This document shows, piece by piece, positions 1 through 7,244 of a DNA stretch of 27,919 nucleotides; positions within the stretch are counted from its first letter, which is position 1; every line of letters begins with the position of its first letter. The notes below the pieces were generated by a model. The model searched no databases and was not told the DNA's origin. It saw only the letters and a program-made list of their open reading frames with translations. The DNA comes from SHLQ01 sp964441145 (GTDB lineage Bacteria > Actinomycetota > Acidimicrobiia > Acidimicrobiales > SHLQ01), in NCBI GenBank assembly GCA_964441145.1, contig CAYTUB010000038.1:1-27919 (forward strand), in the 5' to 3' direction. The position numbers and the translations under genes were made by a program.

Positions 1-275
1 ACGATCACACCCAAATCGATCAAGCAACCAAGCAGATCGTTGAAACGGTGCGTCGGACCCAGGCCGATGTTCGTGGCCCAATCCCACTTCCCACCGAGAA
101 GCATCGCTACACGGTGGTCCGGGGTCCGTTCAAAGACAAGGATTCACGCGAGCACTTCGAGATGCGCATCCACAAGCGTCTCCTCGACATCGTCGAGCCT
201 TCGCCAAAGACGGTTGATTCGCTTCAGCGTCTCGACCTTGCGGCAGGTGTCGATATCGAGATCAAGATCCAATAA
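1..275 (+). CDS. rpsJ: 30S ribosomal protein S10 (5' end cut by window)
   Basis: This is the C-terminal part of ribosomal protein S10, a component of the 30S head that also acts in transcription antitermination as NusE. The frame is open from the first base of the window. It shows the family hallmarks: a GPIPLPTEK segment, then KDSREHFEMRIHKRLLDIV, then the LDLAAGVDIEIK tail just before TAA at 273-275. Only about ten N-terminal residues are missing, because family members are about 102 residues long. In most actinobacteria rpsJ heads the S10 operon and is followed by rplC. Here a strong terminator follows within 50 bp and the next gene points the other way, so this rpsJ is the last gene of its transcript. 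The upstream genes are outside the window. Identity is certain from the sequence. Confidence 0.97.
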   Translation, partial: DHTQIDQATKQIVETVRRTQADVRGPIPLPTEKHRYTVVRGPFKDKDSREHFEMRIHKRLLDIVEPSPKTVDSLQRLDLAAGVDIEIKIQ

Positions 276-321
276 TCGCAACGAGGCGTTTCGCCTAGCG
301 ACGGATCGAACAAAGACAATA

Positions 322-360
322 GAGATGCCCGGGGCTTCGGCTCCGGGCATCTCACGTTTT
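322..360 (+). terminator. Rho-independent terminator after rpsJ
   Basis: A 14-bp stem at 322-335 pairs with 340-353 (one G-T wobble) around a TTCG tetraloop. It is followed by ACG and four T at 357-360. It lies 47 bp after the rpsJ stop and should end the ribosomal transcript. Confidence 0.88.
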
Positions 361-376
361 CGGCCGAACCTTAGAC

Positions 377-484
377 ATTCTTCGAAGTTTCCGGACCGCT
401 GGACGTTCCGCATCCTTCGAAGAACAACCGCTGGCATTCTTCGAAGAGTTGGGACCGCTGGACGTTCCGCATCCTTCGAAGAAC
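377..484. repeat. Two copies of a 49-bp inverted-repeat element
   Basis: Copies span 377-425 and 436-484, with starts 59 bp apart. Each opens with TTCTTCGAAG and closes with its complement CTTCGAAGAA. Each carries an inner imperfect inverted pair (GGACC against GTTCC) five bases in from each arm. The 27 bases between the arms differ only in the first few positions between the two copies. The second copy ends 10 bp beyond the stop of the minus-strand AI-2E gene, so the pair sits between two convergent genes. The same element recurs at 5999-6107. Each copy can fold into a long hairpin, so a role in termination or 3'-end protection is plausible but not shown. Confidence 0.85.
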
Positions 485-494
485 GGGCGGTCGG

Positions 495-1727
495 CTATTC
501 CTCTTCGGTGAGCGGAGTGGCAGACGGATTGACGGCCTCGGAGAGATCGTCGGATCCATCCCCGTCGAAGTCGTGGACCGGTAGCGTTGCCGCCACGACG
601 TTTGCGGGAGTCTCGACGTCGGGCATCGGTCCGAGCCGAGTGAGCGGACCCTCTTCAATTGCGTAGCGTTCACCCGATGCCGAGATGAGGCCCTGGGCAG
701 TGGCCGCTGCCGGGAGCGCCAGGAGTGCGCCAACGGGGCCAAGTACGGCGGCACCCGCCAGAACCGAGCCAAAGGAGACTGCGGGGTGGATCTTCAGCGT
801 CCGTGAATCGATTCGAGGTGCGAGCAGATAGTTCTCGACCTGCTGGTAGCCGAGCATAAACAACAGCGCCCAAAGTGCGAGTGGTGGTGATTCGAGCAGG
901 GTCAATACGACTGGAAGGGCGCCGGCGATATAGACACCGACCACCGGCACGAACTGGCTCACAATGCCGACCCATATCGCCAGAGCGAGTGGAAAGGGCA
1001 CGCCGATCAGGGAGAAGGCAACCCAGGTGACCAATGAGGAAATGGATGCAAGCACCGTGCGACTGAGAATGTAGCCGCCGGTCTTTTGGATGGCGAGGTC
1101 CCAGATTCCCAGGATGCGTCGTTGGCGTTCGGGTCGCAGGCGAGCACATATCGTACGTCTGAATCTAGGGCCGTCGGCGGTGAGGTAGAACGTGAACAGC
1201 GCAACGGTGAAGAGGTCGAAGATGAGCCCGACGATCGTTGCGCCAAAGCCGACGGCGTTGTCGGCAAAGCCGGTGAGCTGTTGCCCGAGACCGTCGTCGT
1301 TGAGGAACTGATCGCGTGCCTCATCGAGCTCGATGCTGTCGTCCACGTTGCGGCGTAGCCAGTCCTCCAGATCATCGATAAGGGCGGGTGCATCGTCGAC
1401 AAAGCTCTGCGTTTGTTCAGCGAGGGCCGTACCCACAACGAAGCTCAGCGCGGCGACCGCAAGCACGGCCACCAAGAACATGAGGAGGGTCCCAGCCCCG
1501 CGTCTGAGACCTTTGCGTTCGAGCCAGTTAACCGAAGGTTCGAGCGCAAAGGAGAAGAAGAGGGAGATGAGCAGCGTGACGAGAAAGCCCGACAGACTCT
1601 CAAACAGCCGCTGCAGTACCCAAATGACGACCAGGCCGAGCCAGAACAATCCAACCGCCCTGGGCACCCAACCGGGCATCTGCGCGGAAGCAGGAGTTAC
1701 TTCTGGCGGTGCCTGCTCCTCAGTCAT
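495..1727 (-). CDS. AI-2E family transporter (PerM/YdiK-like permease)
   Basis: A 410-residue polytopic inner-membrane protein of the AI-2E/PerM (UPF0118) family. Members have been linked to autoinducer-2 export, Na+/H+ exchange or metabolite efflux, and the substrate cannot be read from sequence. After a short soluble N-terminus there are paired hydrophobic segments at about residues 25-65. They carry the family-typical FALEPSVNWLERKG loop, followed by a helix, a soluble helical section at about 105-155, and four or five further membrane helices to about residue 345. The last 60 residues are a soluble acidic tail of unknown role. A TANNNT box sits 7 bases before the ATG with no ribosome binding site, so the mRNA may be leaderless. 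The HAD gene ends 42 bp upstream on the same strand and could read through. Confidence 0.9.
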   Translation of the reverse strand: MTEEQAPPEVTPASAQMPGWVPRAVGLFWLGLVVIWVLQRLFESLSGFLVTLLISLFFSFALEPSVNWLERKGLRRGAGTLLMFLVAVLAVAALSFVVGTALAEQTQSFVDDAPALIDDLEDWLRRNVDDSIELDEARDQFLNDDGLGQQLTGFADNAVGFGATIVGLIFDLFTVALFTFYLTADGPRFRRTICARLRPERQRRILGIWDLAIQKTGGYILSRTVLASISSLVTWVAFSLIGVPFPLALAIWVGIVSQFVPVVGVYIAGALPVVLTLLESPPLALWALLFMLGYQQVENYLLAPRIDSRTLKIHPAVSFGSVLAGAAVLGPVGALLALPAAATAQGLISASGERYAIEEGPLTRLGPMPDVETPANVVAATLPVHDFDGDGSDDLSEAVNPSATPLTEEE

Positions 1728-1740
1728 TAGACAGACACTA
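1728..1740 (-). promoter_or_regulatory. Candidate leaderless promoter -10 (AI-2E gene)
   Basis: On the minus strand TAGTGT (1740-1735) is followed by 7 bases and then the ATG at 1727. No Shine-Dalgarno sequence precedes the start. No good -35 box is visible, so this rests on the -10 and spacing alone. Confidence 0.4.
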
Positions 1741-1769
1741 GTTTGTGCCGGTCCTGGGGCGGCCGATCT

Positions 1770-2576
1770 CTAGAGTGTCACAGATAGCTCGAGTGCTTCG
1801 ACGAGTCCATCGTTTTCGACATCGGCAACAACATGGGCGGCAGCGGCCTTCACCGCGTCCTCGGCGTTGCCCATCGCGACTGGATGGCCGACCGCCTCGA
1901 TGGCGGGCAAGTCGTTCAAACCGTCACCGACCATCATCACCTGATCGATGGAGAGGCCCAGTGCGTCGCAGATGTGAGCGATGCCCGACGCCTTGGTAAC
2001 TCCAGGGGGAGTGACCGATACAAAGGCGGTTCCCGCCATGATCGGCGATGTGGCCGATGTGGCGACGAGACCCAAGGGTTCGACGATGGAGGTAACCGCC
2101 TCGATCTGGTCTACGTCGACGACGAACTGCGCTCGCACGATGCGTGGGTTGTTCTCTCGGAAGCTGGCGAAGTCGCCGACTTCAAACGGCACACCCATGA
2201 GGGCAGCATGGTCGACCGAGGCCGCTGCATCGCTCTCGACGACGTAGCCATTGGGCGAGTAGACCTCGAGGATCCAATCGTTGCTATTGGCTGCATCGAT
2301 CAAAACATCGAGCAGATCGTCGTCGAGCGAGTCACCCTTTGCCTCGCCCGTACCAGCGTGCACGACCGCCCCGCCGGCATGGAAAACATGCCATCCGTCG
2401 GGGTCCAGGCGTTGCGCCATATCCCACGAGGCACCGAATGCACCTCGGGCCGTTGACAGCGCAAGATGTTGGCCTCGCTTACGCGCCGCATCTAGTGCGT
2501 TCCACACCTCCTCTGTAACTTCGCCGCTAGCTCCCACGAGCGTTCCGTCAACATCGATGCAAATCAGAGGAATCAC
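1770..2576 (-). CDS. HAD superfamily hydrolase, Cof-type phosphatase
   Basis: A 268-residue cytoplasmic Mg2+-dependent phosphatase of the HAD superfamily, Cof (type IIB cap) subgroup. These enzymes dephosphorylate sugar phosphates and similar small metabolites, and the exact substrate is unknown. All four HAD motifs are visible. Motif I is DVDGTLVG at residues 8-15, holding the nucleophile and acid/base aspartates. Motif II is the LSTARG segment near residue 42. Motif III is the lysine in TKASGI at about 195. Motif IV is GDGLNDLPAIE at about 217, followed by GHPVAMGNA. The middle of the protein is the cap. The start is GTG at 2576, preceded by TAGCCT and 6 bases, with no ribosome binding site. 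The gene is divergent from the GYF_2-like gene. Confidence 0.92.
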   Translation of the reverse strand: MIPLICIDVDGTLVGASGEVTEEVWNALDAARKRGQHLALSTARGAFGASWDMAQRLDPDGWHVFHAGGAVVHAGTGEAKGDSLDDDLLDVLIDAANSNDWILEVYSPNGYVVESDAAASVDHAALMGVPFEVGDFASFRENNPRIVRAQFVVDVDQIEAVTSIVEPLGLVATSATSPIMAGTAFVSVTPPGVTKASGIAHICDALGLSIDQVMMVGDGLNDLPAIEAVGHPVAMGNAEDAVKAAAAHVVADVENDGLVEALELSVTL

Positions 2577-2588
2577 GTGGTCAGGCTA
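2577..2588 (-). promoter_or_regulatory. Candidate leaderless promoter -10 (HAD gene)
   Basis: TAGCCT (2588-2583, minus strand) lies 6 bases before the GTG at 2576. There is no ribosome binding site. A convincing -35 box is not seen. Confidence 0.4.
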
Positions 2589-2769
2589 GAGGTCATGTAG
2601 CGCTGAAACGCCCGGAATTCCGGTGTTCTAACTCTCAGAATTGGGGGATACCCGGCCGATAGGACTCTGTTGACGCGCGACGAGCTAACGACAGCTGTGG
2701 ATTCGTCGACTTGTCAAATGAAAGTTATGTGGAAATGACACGTCGAGTTGGAAAGGGGAGGATCGAACA
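2589..2769. promoter_or_regulatory. Divergent intergenic region with a 12-bp perfect palindrome
   Basis: This is the control region between the divergent HAD and GYF_2-like genes. It contains a perfect palindrome CCGGAATTCCGG at 2612-2623, a possible operator. A good ribosome binding site, GGGGAGGA, ends at 2762 and serves the plus-strand gene. No clear -35/-10 pair could be assigned for the plus strand. Confidence 0.35.
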
Positions 2770-4008
2770 TTGGTGACCGAGCAACTCCCTGATCTTGACG
2801 TGAATTCGACCTTCGTCGTCGTCGACGACCTGCCCGTCGGCCCGATGCCGATGCGCGCTGTGTTGCAGAGCGTTCGCGATGGTGAGCGAATCGCGCATTC
2901 GCTCGTGTGGTGGGACGGTTTGCCCGACTGGTTGTTCATCGATGAGCACGCAGTCCTGCAAATCCTCCTCGCGGCGCCAAGTGGCACGAACGCCCAAGCC
3001 GATGCGACAGCGCCGATTGCTGCAAGCACTGCACCTGAGTCACCTGCGTCTCCGTCCAACGTGTCAGCGCCGGAACAGAAACAAGAACCAAAACGCTCCC
3101 TCACCGGCCTCTTCAGCGCCGATGCGCGCGAGGGCAACGGACTGAGCGGATCCACCGTTGCGCCATCGATAGCGATGGAAGCGATGGCATCTGCACGGTC
3201 GTCACTCGAATCGGCCGAGGAACGCGAGCCGCTTCCGGCGATCTCTCGACACGAGAGTCTCGCAGCTGCGCTCTCGGGGCCTGCGGCGCACACGACAACA
3301 GCATCGGCTACCGCCATGCCCTCCACCTCTGAGGACGATCTGTCATCAACCGATGACGAAATCGATTCTGAGCTGCCCTCCCAAACTGACGACGAGGTGA
3401 ACCCGATCGTCGATCTTGCGACCGACGAACCGGTCACCCCCTCTGAACCAGCACTCTCCAAGCACGACAAGAACTTCGAGGAGATGGTCGAGAAATCCGT
3501 TGTCCGCAAGCGCCGCCTCGAGTGGGACACGCGAGTCGACGAACTCGTGCTCAGTGGCTGCATCGCCGCGGTGACCGAACGTGGCTATCTCGCCATGGAC
3601 CTCTCGTCACGAGAGACCGATCATCGGGTCCTTTTCGAGTCCGAAAAGGACAGTCGCTATGTCATCCTCGAGATCGTTCCGCTTCCGCAAGTCAACGCCG
3701 CGGGCGAGCCCGTAGGTCGTCATCTCCAAGTGACTGTGTCCTGGGGTCAGGATGTCACCGACGTCGACACCGCCTTTGCTGTCGTACGTTCGCTTGCATC
3801 AGACGCAGAGAAGAAGCCTGGCAAGGTTCGTGCCGAGATCGATACGGCGACCGCTCGGGTCTACACCTTGGTCGATCTCATCTGGGCTGCCGAAGACTTT
3901 GTTTCCCCCGACTACCACGTCGACTCCGATGCGCTAGACGATGCAGTTGCGGCGGCGCTGCACATCCTCGAACGCCGGTGGTACAAGATTCTTATTCGTC
4001 GACGTTAG
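2770..4008 (+). CDS. GYF_2-like domain protein, unknown function
   Basis: A 412-residue soluble protein. Residues about 14-60 resemble the GYF_2 domain: a GPMPM turn, a basic helix, then SLVWWDGLPDW, which matches the family pattern of a glycine-proline turn followed later by LVW..G..dW. GYF-like domains bind proline-rich peptides or act as adaptors. Residues about 75-235 are a low-complexity Ser/Ala/Glu/Asp linker. Residues about 240-412 form a compact, conserved-looking domain that I do not recognise, ending in a basic RRWYKILIRRR tail. There is no signal peptide or membrane segment. The start is TTG at 2770 (or GTG at 2773), supported by a strong ribosome binding site 7 bases upstream. The 3' end overlaps that of the GGDEF-EAL gene by 17 bp, tail to tail. 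Confidence 0.75.
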   Translation: MVTEQLPDLDVNSTFVVVDDLPVGPMPMRAVLQSVRDGERIAHSLVWWDGLPDWLFIDEHAVLQILLAAPSGTNAQADATAPIAASTAPESPASPSNVSAPEQKQEPKRSLTGLFSADAREGNGLSGSTVAPSIAMEAMASARSSLESAEEREPLPAISRHESLAAALSGPAAHTTTASATAMPSTSEDDLSSTDDEIDSELPSQTDDEVNPIVDLATDEPVTPSEPALSKHDKNFEEMVEKSVVRKRRLEWDTRVDELVLSGCIAAVTERGYLAMDLSSRETDHRVLFESEKDSRYVILEIVPLPQVNAAGEPVGRHLQVTVSWGQDVTDVDTAFAVVRSLASDAEKKPGKVRAEIDTATARVYTLVDLIWAAEDFVSPDYHVDSDALDDAVAAALHILERRWYKILIRRR

Positions 4009-5848
4009 CCAACATTGCAAGTAGTGCTCGGTGGGGAACTGGCTCCGAGAATAGGTATCCCTGGGCCCAGTCCGCGCCGAGAGTCTCCAGACCTTCAACT
4101 TGAGGGTCTTCCTCGACCCCTTCGACGATAGTCGATAGTCCAAGCGCCTGTGCCATAGCGATCGCTGCGGCCAGCACGGGAGCTCCGCTCCCATCGGATT
4201 TGAGCCCGGTAAGAAAGGCTCGATCGATCTTCACGATCTGTACCGGAAGTTGTTGTACGTACGCCAGCGAGGAGTAGCCGGTTCCGAAGTCGTCGATAGC
4301 CACTCGGAGGCCAGCATCTCGCAGCGCATGCAGTTGCGTGATCACCGACTTGGCCGCGAGGACCGATTCGGTGAGTTCGAGAATGATGTGGCGAGGATCG
4401 AGTTCGACTTCGGCGAGCGCTGCTGTAATCATCTCAACGATGTCGAGGCGCTCAAATTCAGTCGCCGGGAGATTGATCGCCACGCTGAAGTTCGGGTGGG
4501 CCGCAACGAGACCCTTCGCTTCGCTCACCGCAGTGCGAACAATCCAGTCGCTCAACTCTGAGGTAAGTCCGGCTCGTTCGGCAGTCCTGAGAAACTCATC
4601 GGGGCTGACGATCCCCATTTCTGGGTGACGCCATCGCACGAGGGCCTCGGCCCCGACGATCTCGCGTGTCGCAACGTTGACCTTGGGCTGCCAGTGAAGA
4701 AGAAACTGGTCATCAGCAAAGGCGGTCCGGATCTCCACCTCGCGGCTCAGTCGTGCACCGGCTCCCGTGTCGAGTATGCGGTCGTGCTCTGCGGTTGATC
4801 CACGGCCGCTCTGCTTGGCGCGGACGACGGCGGCGTGTCCCTCGTCGATGAGGTCGAGCGGATCGGTAGAGGCATGACCGATCGTGATGCCGGCCGAGAC
4901 GGTAGTTACGAGGTGAGTTCCGGCGATCTCGATTGGCTCGGCAATGATGCGGCGAAGCCGGTCTGCGACGTTGCGGGCGTCGGCACATGATTCGATCCGG
5001 TCCAAGACGACGATGAACTCATCACCGCCAAATCGCACGACCGTGTCGCTGCGCATCAGGACGTTGCGGATTCGGTTGGCGGTTGTCGAAATGACAGTGT
5101 CACCAGCGGTGTGACCGAGCGAATCGTTCACCAAGGTCAAGTCGTCGATGTCGAGAAACAACAGGCCGACACCGGGTCCGTCGTTGCCGACCGTGCTGAG
5201 GGCGCGCCGCAGGATCTCTTCGAGACCATCGCGATTCTCTAGTCCGGTAAGCGGGTCGTAGCGGATCCGGTCGAGTAGCTCTTGGCGGTTGCTGTCGCGG
5301 CGAAGCACAAGCCCGGCGAGTTCGCCTGCGAGTTCGAGGACGTCGGTCTCCTCGTCGGTAAGCAAACGCGCTTGTGGAAGGTAGGCGACCAGGGCGCCGA
5401 CGACTCGGTGGTACGTGCCCCGGAGCGGTACTGCGCTCGCTGCGACAAGTTGCTGGTCGACGAGATGGGCTCGGTGTTCGCGATACAGACTGCTCTCGGT
5501 CACATCGACGACCGTTACCGGTGTCTGGCGCGACATGGCGGCTGCCCAGGTACCGAACCAGTTTCGGCGTCGGGCGGAGTGCATGAGCCCGGAGATTCGG
5601 GGCGGAAGTGAAGAGGCCCGAACCTGGGCCAGGTTGCTGTCGTCGATCGTGACTATGGCAGCGCCAGCACCGTCAATGTGATCATCTATTGCCGAAACGA
5701 GATCGCTGAAGACCATGTCGGAGCGTCGGCCGTCGGCAATGTCGGTCGCAATCCGAGCGCGAAAGTGCAGCAACCAATCGTGATGTTCTGGCTCCGGCTC
5801 TGGGACCAGGTTGACGACGTCCCCGGACATAGTTCCATCATCGGTCAT
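3992..5848 (-). CDS. GAF-GGDEF-EAL bifunctional cyclic-di-GMP enzyme
   Basis: A soluble protein of about 618 residues that should make and/or break cyclic-di-GMP. An N-terminal GAF-like sensor (about residues 30-185) is followed by a GGDEF domain with an intact RFGGDEF signature and then an EAL domain. The EAL domain keeps the catalytic set: GAEALVRW, the Asn of INLPATEF, the Glu of LELTES, the DDFGTGYSSL loop, the Lys of VKIDRAF, IVEGVE and QGYLFSEP. Both activities are therefore possible. The inhibitory RxxD site before GGDEF reads MRSD, so product inhibition may be lost. There is no membrane segment. An upstream ATG at 5884 is also in frame. I prefer 5848 because the extra residues look unnatural, but neither start has a clear ribosome binding site. 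A PilZ receptor is encoded at 12368-12751. Confidence 0.92.
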   Translation of the reverse strand: MTDDGTMSGDVVNLVPEPEPEHHDWLLHFRARIATDIADGRRSDMVFSDLVSAIDDHIDGAGAAIVTIDDSNLAQVRASSLPPRISGLMHSARRRNWFGTWAAAMSRQTPVTVVDVTESSLYREHRAHLVDQQLVAASAVPLRGTYHRVVGALVAYLPQARLLTDEETDVLELAGELAGLVLRRDSNRQELLDRIRYDPLTGLENRDGLEEILRRALSTVGNDGPGVGLLFLDIDDLTLVNDSLGHTAGDTVISTTANRIRNVLMRSDTVVRFGGDEFIVVLDRIESCADARNVADRLRRIIAEPIEIAGTHLVTTVSAGITIGHASTDPLDLIDEGHAAVVRAKQSGRGSTAEHDRILDTGAGARLSREVEIRTAFADDQFLLHWQPKVNVATREIVGAEALVRWRHPEMGIVSPDEFLRTAERAGLTSELSDWIVRTAVSEAKGLVAAHPNFSVAINLPATEFERLDIVEMITAALAEVELDPRHIILELTESVLAAKSVITQLHALRDAGLRVAIDDFGTGYSSLAYVQQLPVQIVKIDRAFLTGLKSDGSGAPVLAAAIAMAQALGLSTIVEGVEEDPQVEGLETLGADWAQGYLFSEPVPHRALLAMLANVDE

Positions 5849-5912
5849 AAACGCGCAGAAGGTAAGCCCACTGGGCGGAACCATCGATCGAAGCTGCTAC
5901 CGTTTTCACGTC

Positions 5913-5988
5913 GCCCGGGTAGCTCAGTTGGTAGAGCAACTCATTCGTAATGAGTAGGTCAGCAGTTCGATTCTGCTCTCGGGCTCCA
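5913..5988 (+). tRNA. tRNA-Thr (anticodon CGT)
   Basis: A complete 76-base cloverleaf. The acceptor stem GCCCGGG pairs with CTCGGGC (one G-T). The anticodon stem ACTCA/TGAGT holds the loop with CGT at 5946-5948, which reads ACG codons. The T arm carries GTTCGATT, and CCA is encoded at 5986-5988. Two copies of the 49-bp inverted-repeat element begin 11 bp downstream. Confidence 0.97.
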
Positions 5989-5998
5989 TCCGTTTCGC

Positions 5999-6107
5999 GT
6001 TCTTCGAAGGAATTGGACCACCAGCCGGTCCTCAGGCTTCGAAGAACGACAGGCTGAGCATCTTCGAAGGAATTGGACCGCGAGCCGGTCCTGAGGCTTC
6101 GAAGAAT
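5999..6107. repeat. Two copies of the 49-bp inverted-repeat element
   Basis: Copies span 5999-6047 and 6059-6107, with starts 60 bp apart. They have the same outer arms as at 377-484 (TTCTTCGAAG and its complement). An inner perfect pair GGACC/GGTCC is set five bases in from each arm. The two copies differ mainly at a few loop bases and the arm ends. They begin 11 bp after the tRNA-Thr gene and end 46 bp before the lipoprotein start, so they could act as the tRNA terminator or processing signal. The outer arms and 49-bp length match the other locus but the interior differs, so this is a dispersed family. Confidence 0.85.
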
Positions 6108-6153
6108 TGCACCTGACGGGCCACCGGTCACGCGGCAGGGCAGACTTGCGGGA

Positions 6154-7227
6154 GTGAAACGTAGCCGAGCCGCCCTCATCTTCGCCGCAGCCGCGGCAGC
6201 GGTGCTCTTAGCTTCATGCGGGTCGGGCCAAAGCGGCGAATCCGCCGCCACAATCGACCCCGACGCGTACCTCGATGCCGTGCACGGTTCGTGGGTGGCC
6301 ACGATGGTTGCCAACCACTCGGGCATTCCGATCGAAGGCATCTACATCGACGAACCCGGACCGGGCGACTCGATCGAACTCGTCTTGTTGGACCAATGGT
6401 CGACCGACGACGACACCCACATCGAATGGCTCGACCTCCACATCATGGAGACCCACGGCCTCGAACCGACCGATGAGCAAATCCGCGATGAGTGGCTCGA
6501 CCATCTCGACGGCGACATATGGGTGTCGACCCTGCGGGCGCGAGACCTTATGCGTGAAGGCGTCCTACCTCCCGAGACCGGCGACGCGGAACTGAACCCC
6601 GAAGGTGCGTGGTCGATCGACGCCCAGCTCGAAACCGAACTCTTCGGTCTCATCTCGCCAGGCGACCCAGACGAAGCACGGCGTCTCGCCAGGCGATTCG
6701 CGTCGATCACCAACCGAGGACCCGCCGTCGATGCGAGTGCCTTCTATGCCCACATGTACGCACAAGCCTTCTTCGAACCAGACGTGGCTGCACTCATCGC
6801 CGACGCCCGCTCTGGCGAACCGGCCGACTCCATCGTTGCGCCGATCGTCGACGATGTCAGTGGGTGGTACGAAGCAAACCCTAACGACTGGCGAGCTACC
6901 CGGACGCTGATCCGCGATCGGTACGACACCGACCCCGAGTGGTGGGCGAGCCGCGTCAACTTCGCAGCAACGATCATGGCGTTGCTCTACGGCGAAGGCG
7001 ACCTCCAAGAGACGGTGACGATCGCTGGGTTGGCCGGTTGGGACGCCGACAACAACATGACCAGTGCGGCGGGGCTGATCGGAATCGGCATCGGCTTTGA
7101 GAACCTGCCCGAGCCATATGGTTCGGCGACCGACATCTACTTCAACGAAGACCTCGTCGGCGACCTCCCGCAGTTCGACTCGGTCCTCAACATCGCCGAA
7201 CGCACGGTCGCGCTCGGGCTGTCGTAG
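6154..7227 (+). CDS. ADP-ribosylglycohydrolase-like lipoprotein
   Basis: About 357 residues. The N-terminus is a lipoprotein signal: basic KRSR, an alanine-rich hydrophobic core, then lipobox LASC with Cys22, followed by a Gly/Ser linker. The mature part resembles the ADP-ribosylglycohydrolase (DraG/ARH, PF03747) fold, whose members remove ADP-ribose from proteins using two Mg2+. An early helix ends in GIPIEG. TDDDTHIEW at 84-92 corresponds to the family's TDDT metal motif. GWDADNNMTSAAGLIGI near residue 304 corresponds to the late D-x-D-T/N metal motif. The family is normally cytosolic, so a predicted surface-anchored member is unusual and its substrate is unknown. The GTG at 6154 is chosen because it places the signal peptide correctly. 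A longer in-frame start at 6073 lies inside the repeat element. Confidence 0.75.
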   Translation: MKRSRAALIFAAAAAAVLLASCGSGQSGESAATIDPDAYLDAVHGSWVATMVANHSGIPIEGIYIDEPGPGDSIELVLLDQWSTDDDTHIEWLDLHIMETHGLEPTDEQIRDEWLDHLDGDIWVSTLRARDLMREGVLPPETGDAELNPEGAWSIDAQLETELFGLISPGDPDEARRLARRFASITNRGPAVDASAFYAHMYAQAFFEPDVAALIADARSGEPADSIVAPIVDDVSGWYEANPNDWRATRTLIRDRYDTDPEWWASRVNFAATIMALLYGEGDLQETVTIAGLAGWDADNNMTSAAGLIGIGIGFENLPEPYGSATDIYFNEDLVGDLPQFDSVLNIAERTVALGLS

Positions 7228-7244
7228 TTACCGACAACGCCCGT

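Noticed and set aside
371..772. Minus-strand frame overlapping the AI-2E gene and the repeats
   Set aside because: Arg/Ser-rich and out of frame with the clear permease; it runs through the inverted repeats.
2685..3563. Long minus-strand frame opposite the GYF_2-like gene
   Set aside because: It is a Ser/Arg-rich shadow of the real plus-strand gene, with no recognisable domain.
5989..6107. Repeats beside tRNA-Thr as integration (att) sites of a mobile element
   Set aside because: No integrase or tRNA 3'-end duplication is present, and the same element occurs at 377-484 away from any tRNA.
6073..6153. Longer N-terminus for the lipoprotein gene
   Set aside because: It would start inside the repeat element and bury the lipoprotein signal peptide 27 residues in.
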